From Candidatus Puniceispirillum sp. (GTDB lineage Bacteria > Pseudomonadota > Alphaproteobacteria > Puniceispirillales > Puniceispirillaceae): DNA of 8,544 nt. Shown piece by piece: positions 1-6,522 of the stretch (position 1 is its first letter; the number at the start of each line of letters is the position of its first letter). The translations under genes and the position numbers were made by a program. The notes under the pieces are model-generated. The model searched no databases, was not told where the DNA came from, and was given only the letters and a program-made list of their open reading frames with translations. Location: contig JADHOU010000055.1 of assembly GCA_016778825.1 (NCBI GenBank), positions 1 through 8,544 of the forward strand. The letters are read 5' to 3'.

Positions 1-73
1 CGCTGTCGAAATCTTCCGCTTGGGTGCCCGTTGCCAGACCTATCCCCAGTTGGAAAAGGTTGGCGTTATCCAT
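1..73 (-). CDS. 5' end of an unidentified gene, cut by the window edge
   Basis: An open frame starts with ATG at 73-71 on the minus strand and runs off the left edge without a stop, giving 24 residues that begin MDNANLFQLGIGL and end AEDFDS. An AAGGGG Shine-Dalgarno-like run lies about 6 nt upstream of the ATG, which supports a real start. There is no clear signal peptide or membrane segment in the visible part. I do not recognise the family with any certainty. A faint resemblance to the leader in front of some proteobacterial S-adenosylmethionine decarboxylases is an impression only. The gene is divergent from queF, so the two probably share the intergenic region as a promoter zone. Confidence 0.5.
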   Translation of the reverse strand, partial: MDNANLFQLGIGLATGTQAEDFDS

Positions 74-125
74 GACGCACCCCTTTCGGAACCAGTAGAT
101 GAACCAGCAATGCCTTAGCACCCCC

Positions 126-138
126 CGCAGGATCTGCG
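126..138. repeat. Small inverted repeat CGCAG-GAT-CTGCG
   Basis: A perfect 5-bp stem with a 3-nt loop lies in the presumed 5' leader of the left-edge minus-strand gene, about 50-65 nt before its ATG. No T-run follows it on either strand, so it is not an intrinsic terminator. It could be an operator or a leader hairpin, or chance. Confidence 0.3.
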
Positions 139-206
139 AGCTGGGATCGGTCATCGCAACGCGCATCAGTTAGCGGTCTAAAAGCAAAAACACAAGCATG
201 AAATGC

Positions 207-221
207 AATATTATTAATATT
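207..221. repeat. AT-only inverted repeat AATATTA-T-TAATATT
   Basis: This is a perfect 7-bp dyad around a single central T, in the middle of the divergent intergenic region and inside its most AT-rich part. The spacing and symmetry suit a dimeric regulator or an easily melted promoter core. With only A and T, chance is a serious alternative. Confidence 0.35.
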
Positions 222-393
222 ACTTATACCGTCATTTCACCAGTGTGACTCTATCTGTCTTAATCGCCTGATTGCTACGCATTTTGCAAAAGAGACTTGA
301 CCCCAAAGGCTGGATATGGAAAAGCCTGACACCAACGGCGTACTCGCCTTGAATCGTGACCCTTTTCACGGGTCCCGCCCGACATTGCAGAAC

Positions 394-398
394 GAGGA
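394..398 (+). promoter_or_regulatory. Ribosome-binding site that decides the queF start
   Basis: GAGGA lies 4 nt before the ATG at 403. Together with the usual QueF N-terminus it favours 403 over the upstream in-frame ATG at 316. Confidence 0.55.
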
Positions 399-402
399 TA
401 CG

Positions 403-852
403 ATGGAAAATTTAAAAGCGCTTGGTCAAGCTGCCAAACAGCCAAACAGCCCAGAAGAAGCCGAACTGGAACGCGTTCCCAATCCTCATCCTGACTGCAA
501 TTTTGTTGCCCGTTTTACCCAACCCGAATTCACCTCGCTTTGTCCGGTAACGGCGCAGCCAGATTTCGCGCATCTGGTGATTGATTATATTCCCGATCAA
601 TGGATGGTCGAATCAAAATCGCTGAAACTATATCTTGGCAGCTTTCGCAACCATCAGGCTTTTCATGAAGCCTGCACCGTTGATATCGCGAAAGAACTGA
701 TCGCACTTTTGTCACCAAGATGGCTTCGGATTGGTGGCTATTGGTATCCGCGTGGCGGCATTCCGATTGATGTGTTCTGGCAGCATGGCACCATTCCTGA
801 AGGCACTTGGGTGCCCGATCAAGGTGTGGCTGGCTATCGCGGGCGCGGCTAG
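403..852 (+). CDS. queF: NADPH-dependent 7-cyano-7-deazaguanine (preQ0) reductase, QueF
   Basis: QueF reduces the nitrile of preQ0 to the aminomethyl group of preQ1 with two NADPH, a cytosolic step in making queuosine for tRNA wobble position 34. From the ATG at 403 the protein has 149 residues, the usual length of the short single-domain QueF. The catalytic Cys is at about 47 in [13 protein letters not shown], followed by the proton-donor Asp at 54. The QueF signature ESKSLKLYL is at 70-78, the FHE substrate-binding residues are at 87-89, and [15 protein letters not shown] lies near the C-terminus. I chose 403 because a GAGGA motif precedes it and family members begin just before the LGQ-like segment. 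An in-frame ATG at 316, with AAAGG before it, would add 29 unfamiliar residues. It is convergent with thiX, and the stop codons overlap. Confidence 0.95.
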   Translation: MENLKALGQAAKQPNSPEEAELERVPNPHPDCNFVARFTQPEFTSLCPVTAQPDFAHLVIDYIPDQWMVESKSLKLYLGSFRNHQAFHEACTVDIAKELIALLSPRWLRIGGYWYPRGGIPIDVFWQHGTIPEGTWVPDQGVAGYRGRG

Positions 853-1589
853 GCCTGTTGACGCCGCACCACATAGCTGCATAGCCGGTCAACCGACGCA
901 TGCAGCAACAGGGTCAAAACCGCCAATACGATCAATGCAGCAAACATCAAATCAATCTTGGCGCGGCCATTTGCCAATAGCATTAGATAGCCAAGCCCCT
1001 GTGACGCGCCAACCCATTCGCCAATGATTGCACCAATCGGCGCATAGACCGCAGCCAACCGCAATCCTGATGCCAATGCCGGAATGGCGGCCGGAATGCG
1101 AATATGACGCATAATCTGCCATGGCCGCGCTTGCATGACCCTTGCCTGGTCAAGCATGCCGCGCGGTGTTTGCATCAAACCGTCAAAAAAGGCCGACGTC
1201 ACCGGAAAATAGATAATCAGCAAGGCCATGATGATTTTAGGCCATAAGCCATAGCCAAGCCATAGCGTTAAAACCGGTGCCAAGGCAAAAACCGGCAAAG
1301 CCTGACTTAGAACCATCATCGGCCGCACAACAACACGGGCGACCGGCGACTGCGCCAGACTGATCGCCGTTATCACCCCAAGAACCGCACCAAGAAGCAA
1401 GCCGATCATCACTTCGGCCATGGTTACGCTGGCATGATGCGCAATCAATTCGAGATTGCCAACCAAAGCCATGCCAACGCGTGCCGGTGATGGCAGTATG
1501 AAAGCAGGTAAGCCCGTCAAAACAACAAGAAGATGCCATAAAGACAGAATGAATATGGTCACCCCAATGATGCGAAGCGCGCGCATCAT
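849..1589 (-). CDS. thiX: Thiamin-precursor ABC transporter, permease subunit ThiX
   Basis: This 246-residue inner-membrane protein belongs to the BPD permease family (SsuC/TauC/ThiX type) and should form the channel of the ThiXYZ pyrimidine-precursor importer. About six hydrophobic segments are seen, near residues 5-25, 58-79, 90-111, 117-136, 176-196 and 213-231. The cytoplasmic EAA loop, which docks on the ATPase, is at about 147-170 ([12 protein letters not shown] then IRIPAAIP). Its usually conserved Gly is Gln here (153). The substrate call rests on context: ThiY, TenA and ThiZ lie directly upstream under a TPP riboswitch. The ATG overlaps the thiZ stop (ATGA) and no good Shine-Dalgarno precedes it, so translation is probably coupled. 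It is the last gene of the operon; its TAG overlaps the queF stop and no terminator is visible. Confidence 0.88.
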   Translation of the reverse strand: MMRALRIIGVTIFILSLWHLLVVLTGLPAFILPSPARVGMALVGNLELIAHHASVTMAEVMIGLLLGAVLGVITAISLAQSPVARVVVRPMMVLSQALPVFALAPVLTLWLGYGLWPKIIMALLIIYFPVTSAFFDGLMQTPRGMLDQARVMQARPWQIMRHIRIPAAIPALASGLRLAAVYAPIGAIIGEWVGASQGLGYLMLLANGRAKIDLMFAALIVLAVLTLLLHASVDRLCSYVVRRQQA

Positions 1590-2311
1590 GGCGTTTCACG
1601 AAGCAGCCGTAAAAGCTGTCCCTGACAGGCTAGAACATCAGGCGCATCATAGGGGCGTATCACCGGCGATGATGGTGGGGTGACGCTATGTAATCCGGTT
1701 GAATTCATTACGAAAATTATATCGCCAAGCCGTGCAGCCTCACCAGGGTCATGCGTAATCAAACATACGGTTTTGCCAGCAAACAAACCCGCGGCCAATT
1801 CCTGCATTTCCGCGCGAATTTTGGCATCAAGCGCCGAGAAAGGCTCATCCAACAGGACAATGGGCCTGCCTTCCATCAAGGTGCGTGCCAAGGCCACTCT
1901 CTGACGCTGGCCACCCGATAACGCATTTGGCTTTTTATGTCGGTGCGCGGCAAGGCCAACCTGCGCGATCAACTTTTCAGCCCGATCACCATCAACCGCA
2001 TCCCCGCGAAGTCGGTTGCCAATCACGATATTGTCAAAAACATCAAGCCACGGCATCAGATTATCGGTTTGCGCCATCAGGCTAATGCGGCCAGCAAGCG
2101 GTTGACCATCGCTTATCTTGATAGATCCGACATGATCAATATGATCGCCTAGCCCTGCCAGCAGCCGCAAAATCGTTGTTTTGCCGACGCCAGACGCGCC
2201 AAGAAGACAGGTCCATTTCGCCGCAGCAATATCAAGATCAAGCGGATCAAAAATAGACGTTCCGGCAATAGTGGCACTGCCATGAAAATGCAACGTCGGA
2301 CTGTTGGACAT
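1586..2311 (-). CDS. thiZ: Thiamin-precursor ABC transporter, ATP-binding subunit ThiZ
   Basis: This is the cytoplasmic ATPase that powers the ThiXYZ importer. From the ATG at 2311 it has 241 residues. Seen in order are Walker A GASGVGKT (38-45), a Q-loop Gln (81), the ABC signature LSGGQRQRVALAR (131-143), Walker B IVLLDEP (151-157), the D-loop SALD (159-162) and the switch His in ITHD (187). All key residues are intact, so it should be active. It is closest in style to the SsuB/TauB/ThiZ nitrate-sulfonate-thiamin subfamily; the substrate comes from context. The start was chosen for the AGGGGG motif 5 nt upstream and because the family's first strand follows at once. An in-frame GTG at 2368, overlapping the tenA stop as GTGA, would add 19 polar residues. 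Confidence 0.9.
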   Translation of the reverse strand: MSNSPTLHFHGSATIAGTSIFDPLDLDIAAAKWTCLLGASGVGKTTILRLLAGLGDHIDHVGSIKISDGQPLAGRISLMAQTDNLMPWLDVFDNIVIGNRLRGDAVDGDRAEKLIAQVGLAAHRHKKPNALSGGQRQRVALARTLMEGRPIVLLDEPFSALDAKIRAEMQELAAGLFAGKTVCLITHDPGEAARLGDIIFVMNSTGLHSVTPPSSPVIRPYDAPDVLACQGQLLRLLRETP

Positions 2312-2316
2312 GAACG

Positions 2317-2322
2317 CCCCCT
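2317..2322 (-). promoter_or_regulatory. Ribosome-binding site deciding the thiZ start
   Basis: On the minus strand AGGGGG lies 5 nt before the ATG at 2311. It supports an internal start in preference to the GTG at 2368 that overlaps the end of tenA. Confidence 0.55.
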
Positions 2323-2364
2323 GCCTCATTTGTCGCGCCTGTGCCGCTTCTGCCTTAATGCCTG

Positions 2365-3039
2365 TCACCTGTTAAGCCCCATTTGCCAAAATCCGGCCTC
2401 AAGCCTTGTGGCTGTGGCAAAACGCTGGCAAAGCCCAGCCCAACGCGGGCTTTTTGTCGGTTGATCACCAAGCCGGCGCAACACCGCATTATCAATCAAG
2501 GTTCCGACATCGCGGCAAACCTGCTGATAATCCTCGCCACCATAGGTTTCGATCCAATCGGCATAGGCGGCGTCATGATTTGCGGCCAGCAGCCTTGCGC
2601 CAATTTCACCATAACCAAAAACGCAAGGTGCCAAGGCAGCCATCAGATCCAGAAAATCACCTGAATGGCCAGCATCAAGAACATAGCGCGTATAGGCCAG
2701 ATTGGCGGTTTCTTCGGTTGCTGAAAATAATGTGGCCTCATCAATGCCTGCCGCGGCGCAAATACGGATATGCAAACTGATCTCGTCATTGACAAGGGCA
2801 TTCACCGTCGCCGCACAGGCGCGCATTTCAGCAACATCATCGGCTTTGGTAACGGCAAGCGCCCATGCCCGCGAAAAATGGATCAAAAACAGATAATCTT
2901 GAACCAGATAATGCAAAAAGGCCGATTTGGGCAGCCTGCCACTACCCAATTCGGTTACAAAATCATGGCAAACATAATCCTGCCATGCTGCCCCTATTTC
3001 CTTACGCCAAGCGGCAAAGCTATGACCATATTCCGTCAT
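2365..3039 (-). CDS. tenA: Thiaminase II / aminopyrimidine aminohydrolase TenA
   Basis: TenA hydrolyses 4-amino-5-aminomethyl-2-methylpyrimidine, a breakdown product of thiamin, to HMP, and can also cleave thiamin itself. It is cytosolic and all-helical. The 224 residues match the family length. Visible active-site residues are Asp48 in VQDYL, the catalytic Cys139 in LAPCVFGYGEIG, Tyr166 in WIETYGG and the conserved Glu214 in RLEAGFW near the C-terminus. This places it in the Cys-containing TenA_C class, the one linked to pyrimidine salvage. Its ATG overlaps the thiY stop (ATGA), with GGGGG 4 nt before it. Its place between the binding protein and the ATPase genes suggests that the imported compound is its substrate or a precursor of it. 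A YlmB-type deformylase, needed if the import is N-formyl aminopyrimidine, is not in the window. Confidence 0.95.
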   Translation of the reverse strand: MTEYGHSFAAWRKEIGAAWQDYVCHDFVTELGSGRLPKSAFLHYLVQDYLFLIHFSRAWALAVTKADDVAEMRACAATVNALVNDEISLHIRICAAAGIDEATLFSATEETANLAYTRYVLDAGHSGDFLDLMAALAPCVFGYGEIGARLLAANHDAAYADWIETYGGEDYQQVCRDVGTLIDNAVLRRLGDQPTKSPRWAGLCQRFATATRLEAGFWQMGLNR

Positions 3040-3974
3040 TGTGCCCCCAGATCAATCGCCAGTTTCGATACAGGACGAATATCCTTTAACAGACCCGCCT
3101 CTTTCAAAAAGCTCTCAAAGCGGCTGTAGCGGCCTTCATCCAATGCCTCAGGACGCAAGGCAAAGCGCGGCAGAGTGTCTTTCCATGCGCGGGCGTTCAA
3201 TTCATCATCCAATTCCTTGGCGGTGCCTTTGAAAATCTCCCAGCTTTCCTGCGGATGATTAACGATGAATTGCGTTGCAAGCTCGGTGGCTTGCAAAAAC
3301 CGGCGAACAACATCTTTATTCATACGATCGGGATTGGCAACATAGATCAATTCGTCATATGCCGGCAGACCTTCTTCTTCAAGATAGAAACAACGCCCCG
3401 GAACCCCTTCGATATCCATCTGATTTAATTCAAAATTGCGAAAAGCACCGATTACTGCATCAACCTGTCCCGACATTAATGATGGCGACAAAGACCAGTT
3501 CACATTTACCAGTTCGATATCCGTCATCGACAGGCCGTTCCGTGCCAAAATCGTTGTCAACAGTGCTTCTTCAACACCAGCCACGGAAAAACCAACCTTT
3601 TTTCCTTTGAGATCAGCAATGGATTTGATTTTGCCGTCTTTTAGCACCAGCAAACAATTTAGCGGTGTCGCCACCAAGGTTCCAACCCGAACAAGGGGCA
3701 TGCCCTCGGCAACTTGAAGATGCAATTGTGGCTGATAGGAAACGGCTAGATCGGCCTTTCCGGCTGCCACCATTTTTGGTGGATCAGAAGGATCAGCCGG
3801 AGCGATCACCTCAACCTCAAGGCCGGCATCAGTAAAATAACCCTTTTCCTGAGCAATGATAATTGGCCCGTGATCAGGGTTGATAAACCAATCCAGCAAA
3901 AGTGTTATCCGGTCTTGCGCCTGCAACGGTGTGCTCAACAGTAAACAAAATAAAACAATAAGATAATTCTTCAT
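3036..3974 (-). CDS. thiY: Thiamin-precursor ABC transporter, periplasmic binding protein ThiY
   Basis: This periplasmic solute-binding protein of the NMT1/THI5-like family (PF09084) should capture an N-formyl-aminopyrimidine or HMP-like thiamin precursor for ThiXZ. It has 312 residues. Residues 1-19 look like a Sec signal peptide: KN at the N-terminus, a hydrophobic core LIVLFCLLL, and a likely signal peptidase I cut after PLQA. No lipobox is seen. The mature protein opens with the family hallmark LLLDWFINPDHGP (25-37), followed by AQEKGYFTDAGLEVE. The VAAGKADLAV and DLKGKKVG segments are typical of the fold. The start at 3974 gives a proper signal peptide and has AGAGG 6 nt upstream, inside the end of thiF. 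The open frame extends to 4094, but that extension lies inside thiF and encodes no secretion signal. Its stop overlaps the tenA start. Confidence 0.92.
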   Translation of the reverse strand: MKNYLIVLFCLLLSTPLQAQDRITLLLDWFINPDHGPIIIAQEKGYFTDAGLEVEVIAPADPSDPPKMVAAGKADLAVSYQPQLHLQVAEGMPLVRVGTLVATPLNCLLVLKDGKIKSIADLKGKKVGFSVAGVEEALLTTILARNGLSMTDIELVNVNWSLSPSLMSGQVDAVIGAFRNFELNQMDIEGVPGRCFYLEEEGLPAYDELIYVANPDRMNKDVVRRFLQATELATQFIVNHPQESWEIFKGTAKELDDELNARAWKDTLPRFALRPEALDEGRYSRFESFLKEAGLLKDIRPVSKLAIDLGAQ

Positions 3975-3976
3975 CT

Positions 3977-4960
3977 TCAACCTCTTTTTCGCATGAAATT
4001 TGGATCGCCAGCCGCGATCAGTGAAATGGATCCAGACCAGAATCTGGAAAGTTTTTCTGCCGCTGCCCATGCACGTTGGCCAGACCGACAGCAAAAGACA
4101 ACATGTCCAACGCCCTTGAGGGGTAAATCAGGCGTGATCTGATCAAAGCCAAGTCGCTGCGCATCAGCCGTGATCAAATCAGCCTCATTCGCCGCGCGCA
4201 AATCAATAACAAGATCACTGCTTTTTATTTGCTGCGGGCTGATAAATGCCAGCGAGGCATCGGGTTCTTCCGCCCCGTCAAAGCGGAACCCACCAAACCG
4301 GTTTTCAATGGCGTCATAAGTCACAAGCTGGCCAAGTGGTGATGAGAACTGCTTGGTGATGACAGCAAGGGTCATTTGCGCCTGAAGGGATCCGATAATA
4401 CCAACAATTGGCCCCAAAACACCATCTTCGGCACAGCTTCCAAACCGTTGTGGCAAATCAGGGAAAACCGCACGAAGGCTTGGCGCATTATAACAAAACC
4501 CACCGACATAGCCTGCCGTTCCAACAACCGACGCATGGATCAATGGTAACCGGTTCAAGCAGTAATCGGAAAGACTATAGCTAACCGCAAAACTGTCGGC
4601 ACAATCCAGCACCAGATCGACATCACTGGCATGTGTTTCAATATTATCAGGTGTTAGCGGCTCGATGATCGGCGTCATCTGGCAATCAGGATTTAAGCGG
4701 CGCATATTTGCTGCAGCCGCGCCAGCCTTGGCCAGCCCCAGATCATCCGCGCGGAAAATCGTTTGCCGATGCATGTTATTCACGCTGACAATATCGTAAT
4801 CCATCACCTTTATATGACCAAGGCCGGCACCTGCCAGATATTGCAGAACAGGGCTTGCCAGCCCCCCAGCCCCAACAACAAGAATTTTGGCCGCAGCCAG
4901 TTTTTTCTGACCATCAACTCCAAATTCAGCAACACTGATTTGTCGGTCATACCGGTTCAT
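3977..4960 (-). CDS. thiF: ThiS adenylyltransferase ThiF fused to a rhodanese-like domain
   Basis: This E1-like enzyme adenylates the C-terminal Gly of ThiS so that sulfur can be added for thiazole synthesis. Of 327 residues, 1-230 are the ThiF/MoeB domain: RYDRQISVAEFG at the start, nucleotide loop GAGGLASP (30-37), RQTIF (65-69), catalytic Asp119 in LVLDCAD, and Cys176 in GSCAEDGVLGP, the conserved active-site Cys. Residues about 238-327 form a short rhodanese-like domain with the loop CCRSGQR (290-296), which could carry persulfide sulfur to ThiS. The two zinc-binding CxxC pairs common in ThiF/MoeB are missing: the first is replaced by SLRA (161-164) and the second has no counterpart. MoeB is an alternative name, but the position between thiE and thiY points to ThiF. 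It overlaps thiE by ATGA and ends 2 nt before thiY. Confidence 0.92.
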   Translation of the reverse strand: MNRYDRQISVAEFGVDGQKKLAAAKILVVGAGGLASPVLQYLAGAGLGHIKVMDYDIVSVNNMHRQTIFRADDLGLAKAGAAAANMRRLNPDCQMTPIIEPLTPDNIETHASDVDLVLDCADSFAVSYSLSDYCLNRLPLIHASVVGTAGYVGGFCYNAPSLRAVFPDLPQRFGSCAEDGVLGPIVGIIGSLQAQMTLAVITKQFSSPLGQLVTYDAIENRFGGFRFDGAEEPDASLAFISPQQIKSSDLVIDLRAANEADLITADAQRLGFDQITPDLPLKGVGHVVFCCRSGQRAWAAAEKLSRFWSGSISLIAAGDPNFMRKRG

Positions 4961-5553
4961 CTTGTTGCCTTTACCCAGCTTTTTAGGCGGTCTTCGGGGT
5001 TTTTATTCAATGTGATATCGGTCACAACCGACACGATATCAGCACCAGCTGCATAAACCCCTGTGGCGCGATCAATCGTCATGCCGCCAATTCCAACAAG
5101 CGGCAAATCACCAATATGGTTTTTCCATTGCTGAACCCTACCTAGCCCCTGTTCAACCCATTTCATTTTTTTCAGAATTGTCGGATATACCGGCCCAAGC
5201 GCAACATAATCAGGCTGTTCGGCCAAGGCACGGTCAAGTTCTTCCTCGTCATGCGTGCTGATGCCTATTTTCAAACCAGCGTGCCGGATTGCCGCCATAT
5301 CAGCATCGGCAAGGTCTTCTTGACCAAGATGAATCCAATCGCAATCAAGATCAATCGCCATTTCCCAAAAATCATTCACCACCATGATGGCACCCGCTGC
5401 ATCGCATAATTGCTTTGATCGTTGTAAGGCAGCGCGGGTTTCATCCGCTGACGAATCCTTGATCCGCATTTGCACAAGCTTGACCCCCAATGGCAACATG
5501 CGCTCCAGCCAGTCAGGATGATCAAAAATAGGGTAAAACCGATCAAGATTCAT
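4957..5553 (-). CDS. thiE: Thiamin-phosphate synthase ThiE
   Basis: ThiE couples HMP-PP with thiazole phosphate (or its carboxylate form) to give thiamin phosphate and pyrophosphate in the cytosol. The 198-residue TIM barrel is slightly shorter than the E. coli enzyme. Diagnostic segments are LVQMRIKD (26-33), which binds the pyrimidine pyrophosphate, VVNDFW (58-63), WIHLGQEDL (73-81), GISTHDEEE (97-105), [10 protein letters not shown] (116-125), VGIGGM (153-158) and the phosphate-binding [10 protein letters not shown] (171-180). After GPVYPT it has ILKKMKW rather than the TxTK of enteric enzymes; I believe this is common in alphaproteobacterial ThiE. Its ATG overlaps the thiG stop (ATGA) and no strong Shine-Dalgarno precedes it, so coupling is likely. 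Its own stop overlaps the thiF start in the same way. Confidence 0.95.
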   Translation of the reverse strand: MNLDRFYPIFDHPDWLERMLPLGVKLVQMRIKDSSADETRAALQRSKQLCDAAGAIMVVNDFWEMAIDLDCDWIHLGQEDLADADMAAIRHAGLKIGISTHDEEELDRALAEQPDYVALGPVYPTILKKMKWVEQGLGRVQQWKNHIGDLPLVGIGGMTIDRATGVYAAGADIVSVVTDITLNKNPEDRLKSWVKATR

Positions 5554-6323
5554 TGTAAAAACGCTTTTCCAATTAGCGGTGTGGATGGCGCAGCCATATC
5601 GCGCGGATCCATCGGATCGGCGTTTCTGGCAAGCTTGCCAGCCTCAATCGCCTTGGCAAATGCAATGGCCATCGCCACCGGATCACCAGCCTTGGCGACC
5701 GCAGTGTTTAACAGCACCGCATCAAATCCCATTTCCATTGCCTGCGCCGCCTGTGATGGCAGGCCAAGCCCCGCATCAATTACCATCGGCACATCTGGAT
5801 ATTGCGCGCGCAAGCTTCGTAACCCATAGGGATTCACCAGTCCCAACCCAGTTCCAATTGGCGCGCCCCAAGGCATCAGCACCTCGCAGCCAGCATCAAG
5901 AAGCCGGTCAGCAAGAACCAGATCTTCGGTCGTATAGGGAAACACCTTAAACCCGTCACGGCAAAGGCTGGCCGCCGCTTCGACAAGGCCAAACGGGTCG
6001 GGTTGCAAACTATCGCTATGGCCAATGACTTCAAGCTTGATCCAGTCGGTTTCAAATAATTCGCGTGCCATTTTTGCCGTGGTAATCGCCTCACTTGGTG
6101 AGTGACAACCAGCGGTATTGGGCAATACATGAACGCCAAGATCTCGAATGAGCCGCCAAAACCCCTCGCCGGCCTGTGCGCCAGCGGCCTCGCGCCGAAC
6201 CGAAACCGTCGCAACTGACGCCGCAGATTCGCGAAAAGCCGCACCAAGGATTGCTGGCGATGGATATTGCGCCGTCCCAAGCATGAAGGCGGTCGGCAAT
6301 TCAACTCCGTAAAATGCTGTCAC
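5550..6323 (-). CDS. thiG: Thiazole synthase ThiG
   Basis: ThiG assembles the thiazole phosphate ring from 1-deoxy-D-xylulose 5-phosphate, dehydroglycine from ThiO and sulfur from ThiS thiocarboxylate. Starting from GTG at 6323 the protein has 257 residues, the usual length, and opens [22 protein letters not shown] as in the family. The Schiff-base lysine is Lys96 in DWIKLEVIG, with Glu98 beside it. Further family blocks are [28 protein letters not shown] and the C-terminal [19 protein letters not shown] strong AAGGAGGG motif, overlapping the thiS stop, lies 4 nt before the GTG. An in-frame ATG at 6407 would add 28 residues inside thiS and is unlikely. The thiE start overlaps its stop by 4 nt. 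Confidence 0.95.
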   Translation of the reverse strand: MTAFYGVELPTAFMLGTAQYPSPAILGAAFRESAASVATVSVRREAAGAQAGEGFWRLIRDLGVHVLPNTAGCHSPSEAITTAKMARELFETDWIKLEVIGHSDSLQPDPFGLVEAAASLCRDGFKVFPYTTEDLVLADRLLDAGCEVLMPWGAPIGTGLGLVNPYGLRSLRAQYPDVPMVIDAGLGLPSQAAQAMEMGFDAVLLNTAVAKAGDPVAMAIAFAKAIEAGKLARNADPMDPRDMAAPSTPLIGKAFLQ

Positions 6324-6324
6324 A

Positions 6325-6522
6325 TCACCCTCCTTGCCGCGGCGCGACAATCTCCAATTGATCACCAGCTTCGATCGGGCATGACGCACGTTGGCCAACC
6401 GGAACAAAATGGCCGTTCACCGCGGTTGCCACACGCGCATCACCATAGCCAGCCTCGGCCAAAACGGCCGCTAGATTGATGCTGGTCACGTCTTTTGCCG
6501 CGCCGTTAATTGAGATTTTCAT
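6325..6522 (-). CDS. thiS: Sulfur-carrier protein ThiS
   Basis: ThiS is a small ubiquitin-fold protein whose C-terminal Gly is adenylated by ThiF and turned into a thiocarboxylate, the sulfur donor for ThiG. The 65 residues begin [12 protein letters not shown], contain the [10 protein letters not shown] strand seen in the family, and end in the required Gly-Gly (PRQGG). The ATG at 6522 lies 17 nt inside thiO, with AGAGG 6 nt upstream. The gene stops 1 nt before the thiG GTG. Confidence 0.95.
   Translation of the reverse strand: MKISINGAAKDVTSINLAAVLAEAGYGDARVATAVNGHFVPVGQRASCPIEAGDQLEIVAPRQGG
6328..6335 (-). promoter_or_regulatory. Ribosome-binding site fixing the GTG start of thiG
   Basis: Minus-strand AAGGAGGG ends 4 nt before the GTG at 6323 and overlaps the last codons of thiS. 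It is the strongest Shine-Dalgarno in the operon and compensates for the GTG start. Confidence 0.65.

Larger units (their letters stand above)
74..402. other. Divergent intergenic region between the left-edge gene and queF
   Basis: This 329-nt stretch has no convincing gene, apart from a possible N-terminal extension of queF from 316. It is GC-moderate near the left gene and very AT-rich around 200-230. It holds a small hairpin (126-138), an AT-only inverted repeat (207-221) and a TTTTGCAAAA palindrome (282-291). Promoters for both flanking genes should lie here, but I could not find a -35/-10 pair good enough to annotate. No preQ1 riboswitch-like pseudoknot is apparent ahead of queF. Confidence 0.6.

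Noticed and set aside
241..402. preQ1 riboswitch upstream of queF
   Set aside because: queF is a common preQ1-riboswitch target, but I found neither the C-rich hairpin nor the A-rich tail that forms the pseudoknot.
530..901. Minus-strand open frame of 123 codons opposite queF
   Set aside because: It is antisense to a well-supported gene, has no family resemblance and no ribosome-binding site; it is a shadow of queF codon usage.
2406..2780. Plus-strand open frame of 124 codons opposite tenA
   Set aside because: It lies wholly within tenA on the other strand, has no recognisable domain, and its composition (His, Arg, Asn rich) is typical of a reverse-frame shadow.
3975..4094. Extended N-terminus of ThiY starting at 4094
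   Set aside because: The extension lies within thiF, encodes no secretion signal and would bury the clear signal peptide that starts at 3974.
5876..6304. Second minus-strand frame of 142 codons inside thiG
   Set aside because: It is out of frame with thiG, which is fully supported by motifs; the Arg/Leu/Pro-rich translation has no family signal.
6324..6407. ATG start of thiG at 6407
   Set aside because: It would overlap most of the 3' half of thiS and add residues unlike ThiG. The GTG at 6323 has an excellent ribosome-binding site and matches the family N-terminus.
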